Of a stretch of DNA of 12,568 bases, positions 1 to 6,721 are shown piece by piece. The position numbers and the translations under genes were made by a program. Positions within the stretch are counted from its first letter, which is position 1. Each line of letters starts with the position of its first letter. Below the pieces are notes generated by a model. That model was not told the DNA's origin. It was given only the letters and a program-made list of their open reading frames with translations, and ran no database searches. The stretch lies in contig JBFWWW010000115.1 of the NCBI GenBank assembly GCA_050245975.1, positions 1 through 12,568 of the forward strand. The letters run 5' to 3'. The stretch is from JBFWWW01 sp050245975. Lineage in GTDB: Bacteria; Pseudomonadota; Alphaproteobacteria; Rhizobiales; Hyphomicrobiaceae.

Positions 1-1576
1 GCCGCGCCTGGTCCTGCCAGTCGGTGATGGTCTCGGGCGTGATGTGCTTGGTATCGAGGCGCGCGGCGAGCGCGATGGGATGTGCCTTGAGCAGGTCGCC
101 CACGGTGTCGATGCCGACCGCCTTCAGTTTTTCCGCAGTCTTGGGCCCGACCGAGGGGCCATCGACGACATCCTGCTCCAGCGTCAGGTAGGTGCGGGGC
201 CCGGACGCCGTCGCCTTGCGAGCCGGGCGGACAGCGGCGATCGGAGCGGGCCCGGTTTCGGCCTCGACCGTCGTGGTGTCGGGCAAGTCGCTTGCGACGG
301 GAGCCGGTGGCGCTGCCGCAGCAACGGCCGGCGCGGCCGTCTCGGCCGCGACCTGGGTTACGGCATCCGGTGTACGTTCCGCGACCGGCGAGTCCAGCGC
401 GGCGAGGTAGCGGGCGACGCCGGCCGAGACAGGCACGGCGCGTTCGCCCTCGACGGCGGCGGTGGGCGCCCGGTCCTGCAGGCGCGCGGCGAGCGAGCCC
501 GCTCGGGCCGGCGGTGTGGCCGGGCCTTTTGCGCCCGTGAACGCGACAATCTCCGCCTCCCTGGCGGGTCCCGCTGCGGCTCGGTTGCGCCGCTCGAGGT
601 CGACGCGCGTGACGATGGTTTCATGCGGCCGAAAGGGGAAGACTTTCCCGACGCTCGGCTTGGCGCGCAGCGCCGCAACCTCGGCGGCGTGCTGGTCGCG
701 CACCTGGCGGTCGTCCTCGGGCAGGTTCTGCTCGACACGGCCTGTGGCCTTGAGCTCGTCGTACATGCGCTCGACGAGCTTGCGCTCCTGCGCGTCCGCC
801 ATGCGCTTCGCCACGAAGGCGACGGGCACCTTGAGCGTCGAGAGCAGCATGTCGGCGGTGAGCGCCACGTCCGGCGGGGCGACGCGCGCCTCCTCGAAGG
901 CGCGGTCCAGCACGGCGGCAAAGCTGGCGGACGCGTACACGATGAGCTCGCCGACCAGGCGGCGGGCGATCGTGTCCAGGCCGGCCGGCGGATCGACCAC
1001 GCCGCGATTGATATCGTAGTGCGCGATCAGGTTTTCGTAGCTGGCGTTCGCCTTGTCCGCGTTGCGGCACATCATGATGGCGAGCCAGTTCGGGTCGCGC
1101 GGCAGCTCGACGGTGACGGGGCCGAGCGCGGCCTCGCCGATGGAGCGCAGCGTCTCGTAGGACTTCGAGATGCTCCACTCGGCGGCGCGGTGGATGTTGT
1201 TTTCGGCCTCCGACTGGCCTGTATGGAAGGGCTGCAGCGGGTCCGTGTAGTAGTGGCTCAGGACGCCGGCGCAGTAGACGGCCGTGCTCCAGCTCTGCGC
1301 TTCCAGCGCCTCGATCAGGTTGCGGTACCAGCTCCGCGCCTTGTCCGGGGCGCCGCCCCAATAGTTGTCGCGCGGGTGCAGGACATGGTTCTTGAAGTCC
1401 TTGAACTCGTCATCGGGCGCCTTGGAGCCCTCGAAATAGAGCTGCGCGTGTTTCAGAAACAGGCGCTGCCAGCGCTGGCTGTCGGGCCCCCGCAGTTGGT
1501 CGATGGCGTCGAGCGCGAGCTTGTGGTGCGTTCCCTTGGCATAAGCCGCGGAAACGATGTGAAACAGCAAATCCAT
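1..1576 (-). CDS. Zinc phospholipase C/S1-P1-like domain fused to a helix-hairpin-helix (DUF4332-like) tail, partial
   Basis: About 525 residues are visible; the C-terminus runs off the left edge. The ATG at 1576 follows a GGGGGA ribosome site. The N-terminal half carries metal ligands in the pattern of Bacillus cereus phospholipase C: H17/H18, D55/D56, H64/H67, then H108-x3-D112-x5-H118 (in HYYTDPLQPFH) and H129-x3-E133 (in IHRAAEW). The H-D-H and H-E spacings equal those of the known enzyme (H118/D122/H128, H142/E146). There is no signal peptide, unlike secreted phospholipases C, and the zinc-binding N-terminal Trp of that enzyme is absent. An Ala/Pro-rich low-complexity linker (roughly residues 385-455) leads to a tail from about residue 467, with the HhH motif GPSVGPKTAEKLKAVGI (473-489) and then a second helical stretch resembling DUF4332. 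Such tails are associated with nucleic-acid or protein contacts. Substrate (lipid, nucleic acid or other) is unknown; the domain call is fairly firm, the function is not. Confidence 0.8.
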   Translation of the reverse strand, partial: MDLLFHIVSAAYAKGTHHKLALDAIDQLRGPDSQRWQRLFLKHAQLYFEGSKAPDDEFKDFKNHVLHPRDNYWGGAPDKARSWYRNLIEALEAQSWSTAVYCAGVLSHYYTDPLQPFHTGQSEAENNIHRAAEWSISKSYETLRSIGEAALGPVTVELPRDPNWLAIMMCRNADKANASYENLIAHYDINRGVVDPPAGLDTIARRLVGELIVYASASFAAVLDRAFEEARVAPPDVALTADMLLSTLKVPVAFVAKRMADAQERKLVERMYDELKATGRVEQNLPEDDRQVRDQHAAEVAALRAKPSVGKVFPFRPHETIVTRVDLERRNRAAAGPAREAEIVAFTGAKGPATPPARAGSLAARLQDRAPTAAVEGERAVPVSAGVARYLAALDSPVAERTPDAVTQVAAETAAPAVAAAAPPAPVASDLPDTTTVEAETGPAPIAAVRPARKATASGPRTYLTLEQDVVDGPSVGPKTAEKLKAVGIDTVGDLLKAHPIALAARLDTKHITPETITDWQDQAR

Positions 1577-1616
1577 AGGCGTCCCCCGCGTCGGCCCGCA
1601 AGCGCACTGGCGCGGG

Positions 1617-1644
1617 ACGATAGGCGAGTCGCGCCGGCCGGCAA
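1617..1644 (-). promoter_or_regulatory. Candidate promoter of the phospholipase-like gene
   Basis: On the minus strand TTGCCG (1639-1644) is followed after 16 bases by TATCGT (1617-1622), each 4 of 6 to the sigma-70 consensus, about 40 bases before the ATG at 1576. The 101-base gap 1577-1677 otherwise shows nothing. Weak evidence: short matches of this quality occur by chance. Confidence 0.3.
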
Positions 1645-1677
1645 AATGGCGGTGCGCCAAAAGGTTGTGCGCAGGGT

Positions 1678-2694
1678 TCAGGTTCCCGAACCGAGATCGA
1701 ACTCGGCGGCGAGCAGCTCGTAGCTGCGCCGGCGGGCCTGGGGATCGTGCGACCAGGTGAGGATCACCGCCTCGTCGATGGCGAGATCGGCCATGAGCGT
1801 GCGCAGTTTGCGCCCGACGACGGGAGCCGTTCCGGCAAATCCCGTCTGGCGCATTGCGGCGATGCGCTCCCGCTCCGCATCCGTAAAGGGATGAGCGGCG
1901 GCCGTTTCCGGCGGCTCGATCGGCTCGAAAATGCCCTTGTCGCGCTGGATGCGCCATTTGGCGCGCGACGTGAAGAGGCGGTCGGCCTCCTCGGGCGTGT
2001 CGGCCGCGATGGCCCATACGCAGACAGTGGCGATCGGCTCGGGAAAGCGGGCGCTGGGCTGATAGAGGCGGCGGTACAAGTCGAGCGCTTCCGCTGTGCC
2101 TCGGCCATCCGTGATGAAGTGCGCAAAGCAGTAGGGCAGGCCGAAGTGTGCGGCCACCTGGGCCCCGTAGTCCGAGCTGCCGAGCACCCAGATGTCCGGG
2201 GACGTCTCGCCCGCCGGGTAGGCGCGGACCTGGCGGAACGGATGGCCTTCCGGCAAAGGACTGCCGGTGACCCAGGCCATCAGGTCGCGCACCTGCGCCG
2301 GGAACTGCTCGGCGGCGGTGTCGGCATGGGGGTTGAGCGCGAAAGCGGTGCGGCCGTCCGACCCCGGCGCCCGGCCGACGCCGAGGTCGATGCGTCCGGG
2401 CGCCAGCGCGTCGAGGACGCGGAACTGCTCGGCGACCTTGTAGGCGGAGTAGTGCGGCAGCATCACGCCGGCGCTGCCGAGCCGGATGCGGGTCGTTCGG
2501 GCAGCGATGGCGGCGAGCAGGATCTCCGGCGCCGTGCCGACGATGGTCGGATGGTTGTGGTGCTCGGCGAGCCAGTAGCGCGCATAGCCGAGCTGCTCGC
2601 AGGTCTGTGCGAGCGCCAGCGTTTCCTGGATCGAGGCGGCATGCGGCCGCCCGGCGATGGCGATGGACTGGTCGAGAACGGACAGGCGCGGCAC
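1678..2694 (-). CDS. LLM-class flavin-dependent monooxygenase (luciferase family group 1, YhbW/MsnO8-like)
   Basis: A 338-residue protein, close to the usual length of about 330. It begins with a GTG at 2694-2692 preceded by GGGAG (2701-2705). Landmarks of the bacterial-luciferase TIM-barrel family are clear: the LSVLDQS opening (residues 4-10) typical of the group-1 luciferase-like subfamily, YWLAEHHN (40-47), and the stretch LGSAGVMLPHYSAYKVAEQF (72-91) followed by LDALAPGRIDLGVGRAPG (94-111). Family members use reduced FMN supplied by a separate reductase to insert oxygen into small organic substrates. No partner reductase lies beside it, and the substrate cannot be told. It starts 64 bases beyond the end of the permease gene on the same strand; a TATGAT at 2721-2726 could be its own -10 element, but no good -35 accompanies it. 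Confidence 0.9.
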   Translation of the reverse strand: MPRLSVLDQSIAIAGRPHAASIQETLALAQTCEQLGYARYWLAEHHNHPTIVGTAPEILLAAIAARTTRIRLGSAGVMLPHYSAYKVAEQFRVLDALAPGRIDLGVGRAPGSDGRTAFALNPHADTAAEQFPAQVRDLMAWVTGSPLPEGHPFRQVRAYPAGETSPDIWVLGSSDYGAQVAAHFGLPYCFAHFITDGRGTAEALDLYRRLYQPSARFPEPIATVCVWAIAADTPEEADRLFTSRAKWRIQRDKGIFEPIEPPETAAAHPFTDAERERIAAMRQTGFAGTAPVVGRKLRTLMADLAIDEAVILTWSHDPQARRRSYELLAAEFDLGSGT

Positions 2695-2700
2695 GCGGAA

Positions 2701-2705
2701 CTCCC
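2701..2705 (-). promoter_or_regulatory. Ribosome binding site deciding the GTG start of the flavin monooxygenase gene
   Basis: GGGAG on the minus strand, 6 bases before the GTG at 2694-2692. No ATG lies in a suitable place, and the GTG begins exactly at the conserved family N-terminus. Confidence 0.6.
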
Positions 2706-2758
2706 GGGCGATTTCGGCGCATCATAGGCCGAAGCCCACGCGGGGAGCTATCGTGCCG

Positions 2759-3580
2759 TCACGCCCGCTTCAATTCGGTGTTTTTTGCCACCAGAGACGA
2801 CAGCACGATGAGAGCCGCGAGCACGACCGCATAGGCCAGCACCTGGACGCCCTCGGGTCTCGCCTCATAGCCGACGAGGCTGTGCAGCACTTTCCCGACG
2901 ATGCTCTTGTCGCTGAGGATATGCGTCGTATCCCATACGGGGCCGCCGAGGGCGGGGATCATGTCGGCCTGCACGAGAAAGCCGGCCGCCTGTGCCGCCA
3001 GCCCGGCGGTCAACAGCATGATCAGCCCGTTCGTCACCGAGAAGAGGTGGCGCAGCGGTATCGTCAGCAATCCGCCGTAGAGCAGCAGGCCGACGGCGAT
3101 GCCGGCCGCACCGCCAAGCAGCCCGCCGCCCAGCATGCCGAGCATGCTTTCCTCGCCCGAGGAGGCAATCCCGTAAAGGAAGAGGACCGTCTCCGAGCCT
3201 TCGCGCAGGACGGCGACGCCGGCCGCGATCGCCAGCGCATAGAGCGGACGGTCGCCCGCCGCGACCGCGCTGCCGACCGCTTTCATGTCGCGCGCGATCT
3301 CGCGGCCGTGGCGCGACATCCAGACGATGTGCCAGCTCAGCATCGCGACCGCGAGGAGCAGGATGGTGGCGTTGAGCAGCTCCTGGCCCATGCCCTCCGC
3401 GGCGGCCGTGATCGCGCCGGCAAAGGCGGCCGCGACGCAGGCGCCGAGGAATCCGAGCAGGACACCCGCCCCGACCCAGAACGTCCGGCCCGGCACGCCG
3501 TAGGTGGCCGCCAGAATGATGCTCACCACGAGGGCTGCTTCCAGCGTTTCGCGAAAGACAACGATGGCAGTGGCAAGCAT
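2759..3580 (-). CDS. FTR1-family high-affinity iron permease
   Basis: A 273-residue polytopic inner-membrane protein of the FTR1/EfeU/FtrC family, which carries iron across the cytoplasmic membrane. The two signature REXXE iron-binding motifs are intact: RETLE at residues 10-14 in the first membrane helix and REGSE at 126-130 in the fourth. Seven hydrophobic segments can be seen, roughly 3-25, 34-57, 68-88, 114-137, 147-172, 182-203 and 245-265, the usual topology. The ATG at 3580 lies 7 bases past the stop of the cupredoxin gene, so the two are almost certainly one operon and translationally linked. The C-terminus is short and basic. Length is normal for the bacterial form without the extra periplasmic N-terminal domain. 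Iron as substrate is inferred from the family. Confidence 0.93.
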   Translation of the reverse strand: MLATAIVVFRETLEAALVVSIILAATYGVPGRTFWVGAGVLLGFLGACVAAAFAGAITAAAEGMGQELLNATILLLAVAMLSWHIVWMSRHGREIARDMKAVGSAVAAGDRPLYALAIAAGVAVLREGSETVLFLYGIASSGEESMLGMLGGGLLGGAAGIAVGLLLYGGLLTIPLRHLFSVTNGLIMLLTAGLAAQAAGFLVQADMIPALGGPVWDTTHILSDKSIVGKVLHSLVGYEARPEGVQVLAYAVVLAALIVLSSLVAKNTELKRA

Positions 3581-3587
3581 GTCGGGC

Positions 3588-3929
3588 TTACTTCGCGACG
3601 ATCTTGCCGGTGGTCGACTTGTGGAAGTCGTCGAACATCGAATAGGTGCCCGCCTTCAGCGGTCCGATATTGATGACCGCGCTCTTTCCCGCGGGGATCA
3701 CCTTCTCGCGGTTGATGTCTTCGCTTTCCCATTCGGCGGCGACCTTGCGCGCGTTCTTCACCTCGATCTGGAATTTGACGCCGGCCTTCACCTCGAGCGT
3801 GGCGGGCTCGAAACGATCGTCATGAATCGTCAGCGCGTAGCGCTCCTGCGCATTTGCGGCGCCGCCAGCGCAGGCGGCAACCCCGAGAACGAGAGCGGCG
3901 AACAGGATGCGGAGGGATGGGTGCAGCAT
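3588..3929 (-). CDS. Periplasmic cupredoxin-like iron uptake protein (EfeO-cupredoxin/FtrB type)
   Basis: A 113-residue exported protein. Residues 1-27 form a signal peptide; both a type I cleavage (ANA before Q28) and a lipobox (VAAC, with C20) can be read, so it may be soluble or a lipoprotein. The rest is one cupredoxin-like beta-sandwich resembling the N-terminal domain of EfeO and FtrB, with the family stretches WESEDINREKVIPAGK (67-82) and GPLKAGTYSMFDDFH (89-103). The mature part has no cysteine, so a blue type 1 copper site is unlikely; acidic residues with M98 and H103 are the candidates for metal binding. ATG at 3929 with GAGGA just upstream. It is the first gene of an operon with the FTR1 permease and probably delivers or oxidises iron for it. 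Confidence 0.88.
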   Translation of the reverse strand: MLHPSLRILFAALVLGVAACAGGAANAQERYALTIHDDRFEPATLEVKAGVKFQIEVKNARKVAAEWESEDINREKVIPAGKSAVINIGPLKAGTYSMFDDFHKSTTGKIVAK

Positions 3930-4107
3930 GATGGTCCTCGACGGTCAGGGAACGGCTAAAGTCCGAAAGTTTGCTCGCGAAGTCAACAAACGACGATGTG
4001 ACCGGAATCGTTCCAGAATTTGCCACCGCCTGCGTGCAGTGCGGCATGTGCTTGAACGGCACGTCCGTTCGGCCTACAGCAGGGGCTTGCAACGAGGAGG
4101 ACGCGCC
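3930..4107. promoter_or_regulatory. Divergent control region between the iron uptake unit and the dehydrogenase
   Basis: A 178-base non-coding interval serving two divergent genes. For the iron unit (minus strand), TTGACT (3981-3986) is a good -35, but 17 bases on lies only GACTTT. Just upstream is a perfect dyad GGAA-TCG-TTCC (4004-4014). For the dehydrogenase (plus strand), TTGAAC (4052-4057) is followed after 17 bases by TACAGC (4075-4080), a weak match. The region is clearly regulatory from its position; the individual elements are uncertain. Confidence 0.45.
4094..4100 (+). promoter_or_regulatory. Ribosome binding site deciding the GTG start of the dehydrogenase
   Basis: GAGGAGG lies 7 bases before the GTG at 4108. 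It settles the start: upstream in-frame starts would run through the divergent promoter region, while the GTG is immediately before the conserved family N-terminus. Confidence 0.8.
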
Positions 4108-4899
4108 GTGCTGCTGAAGGACCAGGTCGCGATTGTCACGGGTGCGGCACAAGGTATCGGGCGGGCTTGCGCCGAGAGGCTCGCACGCGAGGGTGCCAAG
4201 GTCGTCCTTGCCGACTTGAACGAGGCCGAGGGCCAGCGTGCGGCGAAAGACGTGGGCTCCGGCGCGCACTTCGTGTCCTGCAATGTCTCCAAAGTTTCCG
4301 ACGTCGACGGCGTTGTCGCGGCCGCGGTCAAGTCATTCGGGCGGGTGGACGTGCTCGTCAACAATGCCGGCGTGCTCGACGATGCGCCGTTTCTCGATCT
4401 GAAGGTCGAGGAATTCGACCGCGTCCTGGGCACGAACCTGCGCGGCGCATTCCTGCTCGGGCAGGCGGTGGCGCGGCAGATGGTGAAGCAGCCGCGCCGG
4501 GCCAACGCGACGCAAGCTGGCGCCATCGTCAACATGAGCTCGGTCAACGCGGTTTTCGCGCTGCCCGATCACGTCGCTTATTCCATCTCGAAGGGCGGGA
4601 TCGCCCAGCTCACCAAGGCGATGGCGGTCGCGCTCGCGCCCCAGGGCATCCGTGTCAACGCCGTGGGGCCTGGCACCATCGAAACCCCGCTCATCAAGGA
4701 TGTCGTGAAGGACGAGGCGTTTCGGGCCCGCGTCCTGTCGCGCACGCCGCTCGGCCGCTACGGCCAGCCGGCCGAGGTGGCGGCCATCGTCGCGTGGCTG
4801 GCGAGCGAGGAATCGAGTTACGTCACCGGCACGACGGTCTATGCCGACGGCGGCCGCCTGCCGCTCAACTACGTCGTGGCCGTTCCGGACGGAGCCTGA
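4108..4899 (+). CDS. Short-chain dehydrogenase/reductase (classical SDR)
   Basis: A 263-residue Rossmann-fold oxidoreductase of normal SDR length. The cofactor motif TGAAQGIG is at residues 11-18, NNAG at 85-88, and the catalytic tetrad N110, S145, Y158, K162 is complete (YSISK at 158-162). D36 at the end of the second strand favours NAD(H) over NADP(H). The PG motif after IRVNAVGPGTIETP is present, as is the C-terminal YVTGTTVYADGG. It resembles the broad glucose-1-dehydrogenase/3-oxoacyl-reductase-like group, in which substrate cannot be read from sequence. A small polar insertion (about 129-137) precedes the Ser strand. Upstream in-frame codons were rejected in favour of the GTG with a strong ribosome site. 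The gene is alone on its strand, divergent from iron uptake and convergent with rfbA, so context gives no role. Confidence 0.92.
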   Translation: MLLKDQVAIVTGAAQGIGRACAERLAREGAKVVLADLNEAEGQRAAKDVGSGAHFVSCNVSKVSDVDGVVAAAVKSFGRVDVLVNNAGVLDDAPFLDLKVEEFDRVLGTNLRGAFLLGQAVARQMVKQPRRANATQAGAIVNMSSVNAVFALPDHVAYSISKGGIAQLTKAMAVALAPQGIRVNAVGPGTIETPLIKDVVKDEAFRARVLSRTPLGRYGQPAEVAAIVAWLASEESSYVTGTTVYADGGRLPLNYVVAVPDGA

Positions 4900-4927
4900 A
4901 CCCGCGCGCCGCCGGCCTCAGCCGTCC
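4887..4927. terminator. Imperfect inverted repeat at the convergent dehydrogenase/rfbA ends
   Basis: GGACGG (4887-4892) pairs with CCGTCC (4922-4927), and inside CTGA (4896-4899) pairs with TCAG (4918-4921), so the two stop codons face each other in a bulged stem. Within it, CGGC-CTCA-GCCG (4913-4924) forms a 4-base-pair stem with the rfbA stop in the loop. There is no T-run, so an ordinary intrinsic terminator is not shown. With only 18 bases between the genes, this may be a bidirectional 3' end structure. Confidence 0.3.
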
Positions 4928-5790
4928 TCCCGGGCGATGCGCCGCAGGTAAATGCCATAGTCCGATTTGTCGAGCGTATCGGCCAGCGCCAGCAGGTGCG
5001 CGCGATCGATGAAGCCTTTCCGGAAGGCAATCTCTTCGGGGCAGCAGATGCGATAGCCTTGCCGCTTTTCCAGCGCGCGCACGAAGTCGGCGGCCTCGTT
5101 GAGCGAGTCGTGCGTGCCGGTGTCGAGCCAGGCATAGCCGCGCCCGAGCTTTTCCACATGCAGCGCGCCGAGCTCCAGATATGTCCGATTGAGGTCGGTG
5201 ATTTCCAGCTCGCCGCGCGCCGAGGGTTTCTGCTTGCGCGCGATGCCGGACGCCCTGCCGTCGTAGAAATACAGCCCGGTCACGGCCCAGTTCGATTTTG
5301 GCGCTTTGGGCTTCTCCTCGAGCGAGACAGCCCGTCCCTGGCTGTCGAACTCGACGACGCCGTAGCGCTCCGGATCGGTGACGCCGTAGGCGAACAGCGT
5401 CGCCCCGGTCTCGCGCGCGGCGGCGGAGGCAAGGACCTCCGTCAGGCCGTGGCCATAGTAGATGTTGTCGCCGAGGATCAGGGCGGAGCGGTCGCCGGCC
5501 ACGAACTCCTCGCCGATGACGTAGGCTTGCGCCAGGCCCTCGGGACGCGGCTGCTCGGCATAGGACAGCCGGATGCCCCACTGTGATCCGCTGCCGAGCA
5601 GGCGCCGGAAATTGGGCAGGTCCTCGGGCGTCGAGATGATGAGGATGTCGTTGATGCCGGCCAGCATCAGCGTCGACATCGGGTAGTAGATCATCGGCTT
5701 GTCGTAGACGGGCAGCAGCTGCTTCGACGTCACGAGCGTCATCGGGTAGAGCCGCGTCCCCTTGCCGCCGGCGAGAATGATGCCCTTCAC
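4918..5790 (-). CDS. rfbA: Glucose-1-phosphate thymidylyltransferase
   Basis: A 290-residue enzyme, the standard length for RmlA. It makes dTDP-glucose from dTTP and glucose-1-phosphate, the first step of dTDP-L-rhamnose synthesis. The nucleotide-binding signature GGKGTRLYPMT is at residues 8-18, followed by K23 in SKQLLPVYDKPMI. D108 (in LGDN) and D223 (in WLDTGTHDSL) are the Mg-binding acids, and EEKP (158-161) with K162 contacts the sugar phosphate. The start is a GTG at 5790-5788 with AAGGAG 5 bases upstream; it begins exactly at the conserved MKGIILAGG. It is the last gene of the rfbCBDA operon, 17 bases after rfbD. Family members are allosterically inhibited by dTDP-rhamnose. Confidence 0.97.
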   Translation of the reverse strand: MKGIILAGGKGTRLYPMTLVTSKQLLPVYDKPMIYYPMSTLMLAGINDILIISTPEDLPNFRRLLGSGSQWGIRLSYAEQPRPEGLAQAYVIGEEFVAGDRSALILGDNIYYGHGLTEVLASAAARETGATLFAYGVTDPERYGVVEFDSQGRAVSLEEKPKAPKSNWAVTGLYFYDGRASGIARKQKPSARGELEITDLNRTYLELGALHVEKLGRGYAWLDTGTHDSLNEAADFVRALEKRQGYRICCPEEIAFRKGFIDRAHLLALADTLDKSDYGIYLRRIAREDG

Positions 5791-5796
5791 GGTCGT

Positions 5797-5802
5797 CTCC
5801 TT
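5797..5802 (-). promoter_or_regulatory. Ribosome binding site deciding the GTG start of rfbA
   Basis: AAGGAG on the minus strand, 6 bases before the GTG at 5790-5788. The inverted repeat around the rfbD stop (5803-5815) abuts it directly, so ribosomes finishing rfbD would melt any hairpin there and could help rfbA initiation (inference). Confidence 0.8.
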
Positions 5803-5815
5803 CGGCGTCACGCCG
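5803..5815 (-). other. Perfect inverted repeat with the rfbD stop codon as its loop
   Basis: CGGCG-TGA-CGCCG on the minus strand: two 5-base arms flank the TGA stop of rfbD. The repeat ends at the base just before the rfbA ribosome site. Seen directly; any role in termination or coupling is inference. Confidence 0.5.
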
Positions 5816-6719
5816 TCTGCTGGCCCGGGTTTCGAATTGCGCGGTCGAGCGATGCAAGCCGCGCGACGCACTCTGCCACGCCCTCGCGCCAGTCCGGAAG
5901 CGTGATCCCGAAGGCCGCGGACAGTTTGCTGCAGTCGAGCCGCGAATTGGCGGGACGCCGCGCCGGCGTCGGGTATTCCGCCGTCGTGATCGGCTTGACG
6001 GCCGCAGCCGCGCCGCCGGCGCGCGCGGAAACGGCGAAGATCTCGCGCGCGAAGCCGCACCATGTCGTCGTGCCGGAGCCGGCGGCGTGATAGACGCCCC
6101 AAGCGGCGTCCGACCCATGGCCGATCTGCTCGGCGATGCCGAGGATCGCGGCCGCCAGATGAGGCGCGTAGGTCGGGTTGCCCTGCTGGTCATCGACGAC
6201 GCAGAGCTCGGCGCGCGTCGCCGCCAGCCGCAGCATCGTCTTCGTGAAGTTTGCGCCGTAGGGGCTGTGGACCCATGCGGTTCGCACGATGATGTGGCGC
6301 GGGCAGGCGTCCGCCACCGCCTGCTCGCCGGCAAGCTTGCTGCGGCCATAGGCGCTGACGGGACCGGTCGGATCGCTCTCCATGTAGGGCGACGGCTTGC
6401 GTCCGTCGTAGACGTAGTCCGTCGACAGATGGATGAGCGGGACTGCATGCGCCGCGCACCACCTGGCGATGTGTCCCGGCGCGATCGCGTTCACCGCGGC
6501 GGCGACATCGGGTTCGCTTTCCGCCCTGTCGACCGCCGTGTAGGCGGCCGCGTTGACGACGAGGTCGGGAGCGGCGGCATCGAGGGCGGGCGCAATGGTT
6601 GCGGCGTCGGCGAGATCGAGCTGCGGCCGGCCGAGCATCACCAGCGTCTGGCCCGACCGGGCTGCATCGCGCAGCGAGCAGGCAAGCTGCCCTGCCGTCC
6701 CGGTCACCGCGATCCGCAT
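5808..6719 (-). CDS. rfbD: dTDP-4-dehydrorhamnose reductase
   Basis: A 303-residue extended SDR, normal for RmlD. It reduces dTDP-4-dehydro-L-rhamnose to dTDP-L-rhamnose with NAD(P)H, the last step of the pathway. The cofactor loop GTAGQLA is at residues 7-13, NAAAYTAVDRAE at 56-67, STDYVYDG at 99-106, and the catalytic Y124-x3-K128 in YGRSK. The start is the ATG at 6719, with GGAG (6727-6730) inside the end of rfbB; a longer in-frame extension would overlap rfbB and lacks family similarity. Only 2 bases separate it from the rfbB stop, so translational coupling is likely. The third gene of the operon. Confidence 0.96.
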   Translation of the reverse strand: MRIAVTGTAGQLACSLRDAARSGQTLVMLGRPQLDLADAATIAPALDAAAPDLVVNAAAYTAVDRAESEPDVAAAVNAIAPGHIARWCAAHAVPLIHLSTDYVYDGRKPSPYMESDPTGPVSAYGRSKLAGEQAVADACPRHIIVRTAWVHSPYGANFTKTMLRLAATRAELCVVDDQQGNPTYAPHLAAAILGIAEQIGHGSDAAWGVYHAAGSGTTTWCGFAREIFAVSARAGGAAAAVKPITTAEYPTPARRPANSRLDCSKLSAAFGITLPDWREGVAECVARLASLDRAIRNPGQQTA

Positions 6720-6721
6720 GG

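Noticed and set aside
1681..1692. GGTT-CCCG-AACC repeat next to the monooxygenase stop
   Set aside because: Only a 4-base stem, placed before rather than around the stop and without a T-run; too weak to call a terminator.
44..1723. 559-codon open frame on the plus strand
   Set aside because: It lies opposite the phospholipase-like gene, has no family resemblance, is extremely Arg/Gly-rich, and is the kind of antisense frame that stays open in GC-rich DNA. The minus-strand frame has coherent metal motifs.
2657..3673. 338-codon plus-strand open frame
   Set aside because: Antisense to the FTR1 permease, whose REXXE motifs and seven membrane segments are unambiguous; the plus-strand product is compositionally implausible.
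3907..4107. Upstream in-frame extension of the dehydrogenase (67 codons)
   Set aside because: It would overlap the cupredoxin start and promoter, shows no SDR similarity, and a strong GAGGAGG precedes the GTG at 4108.
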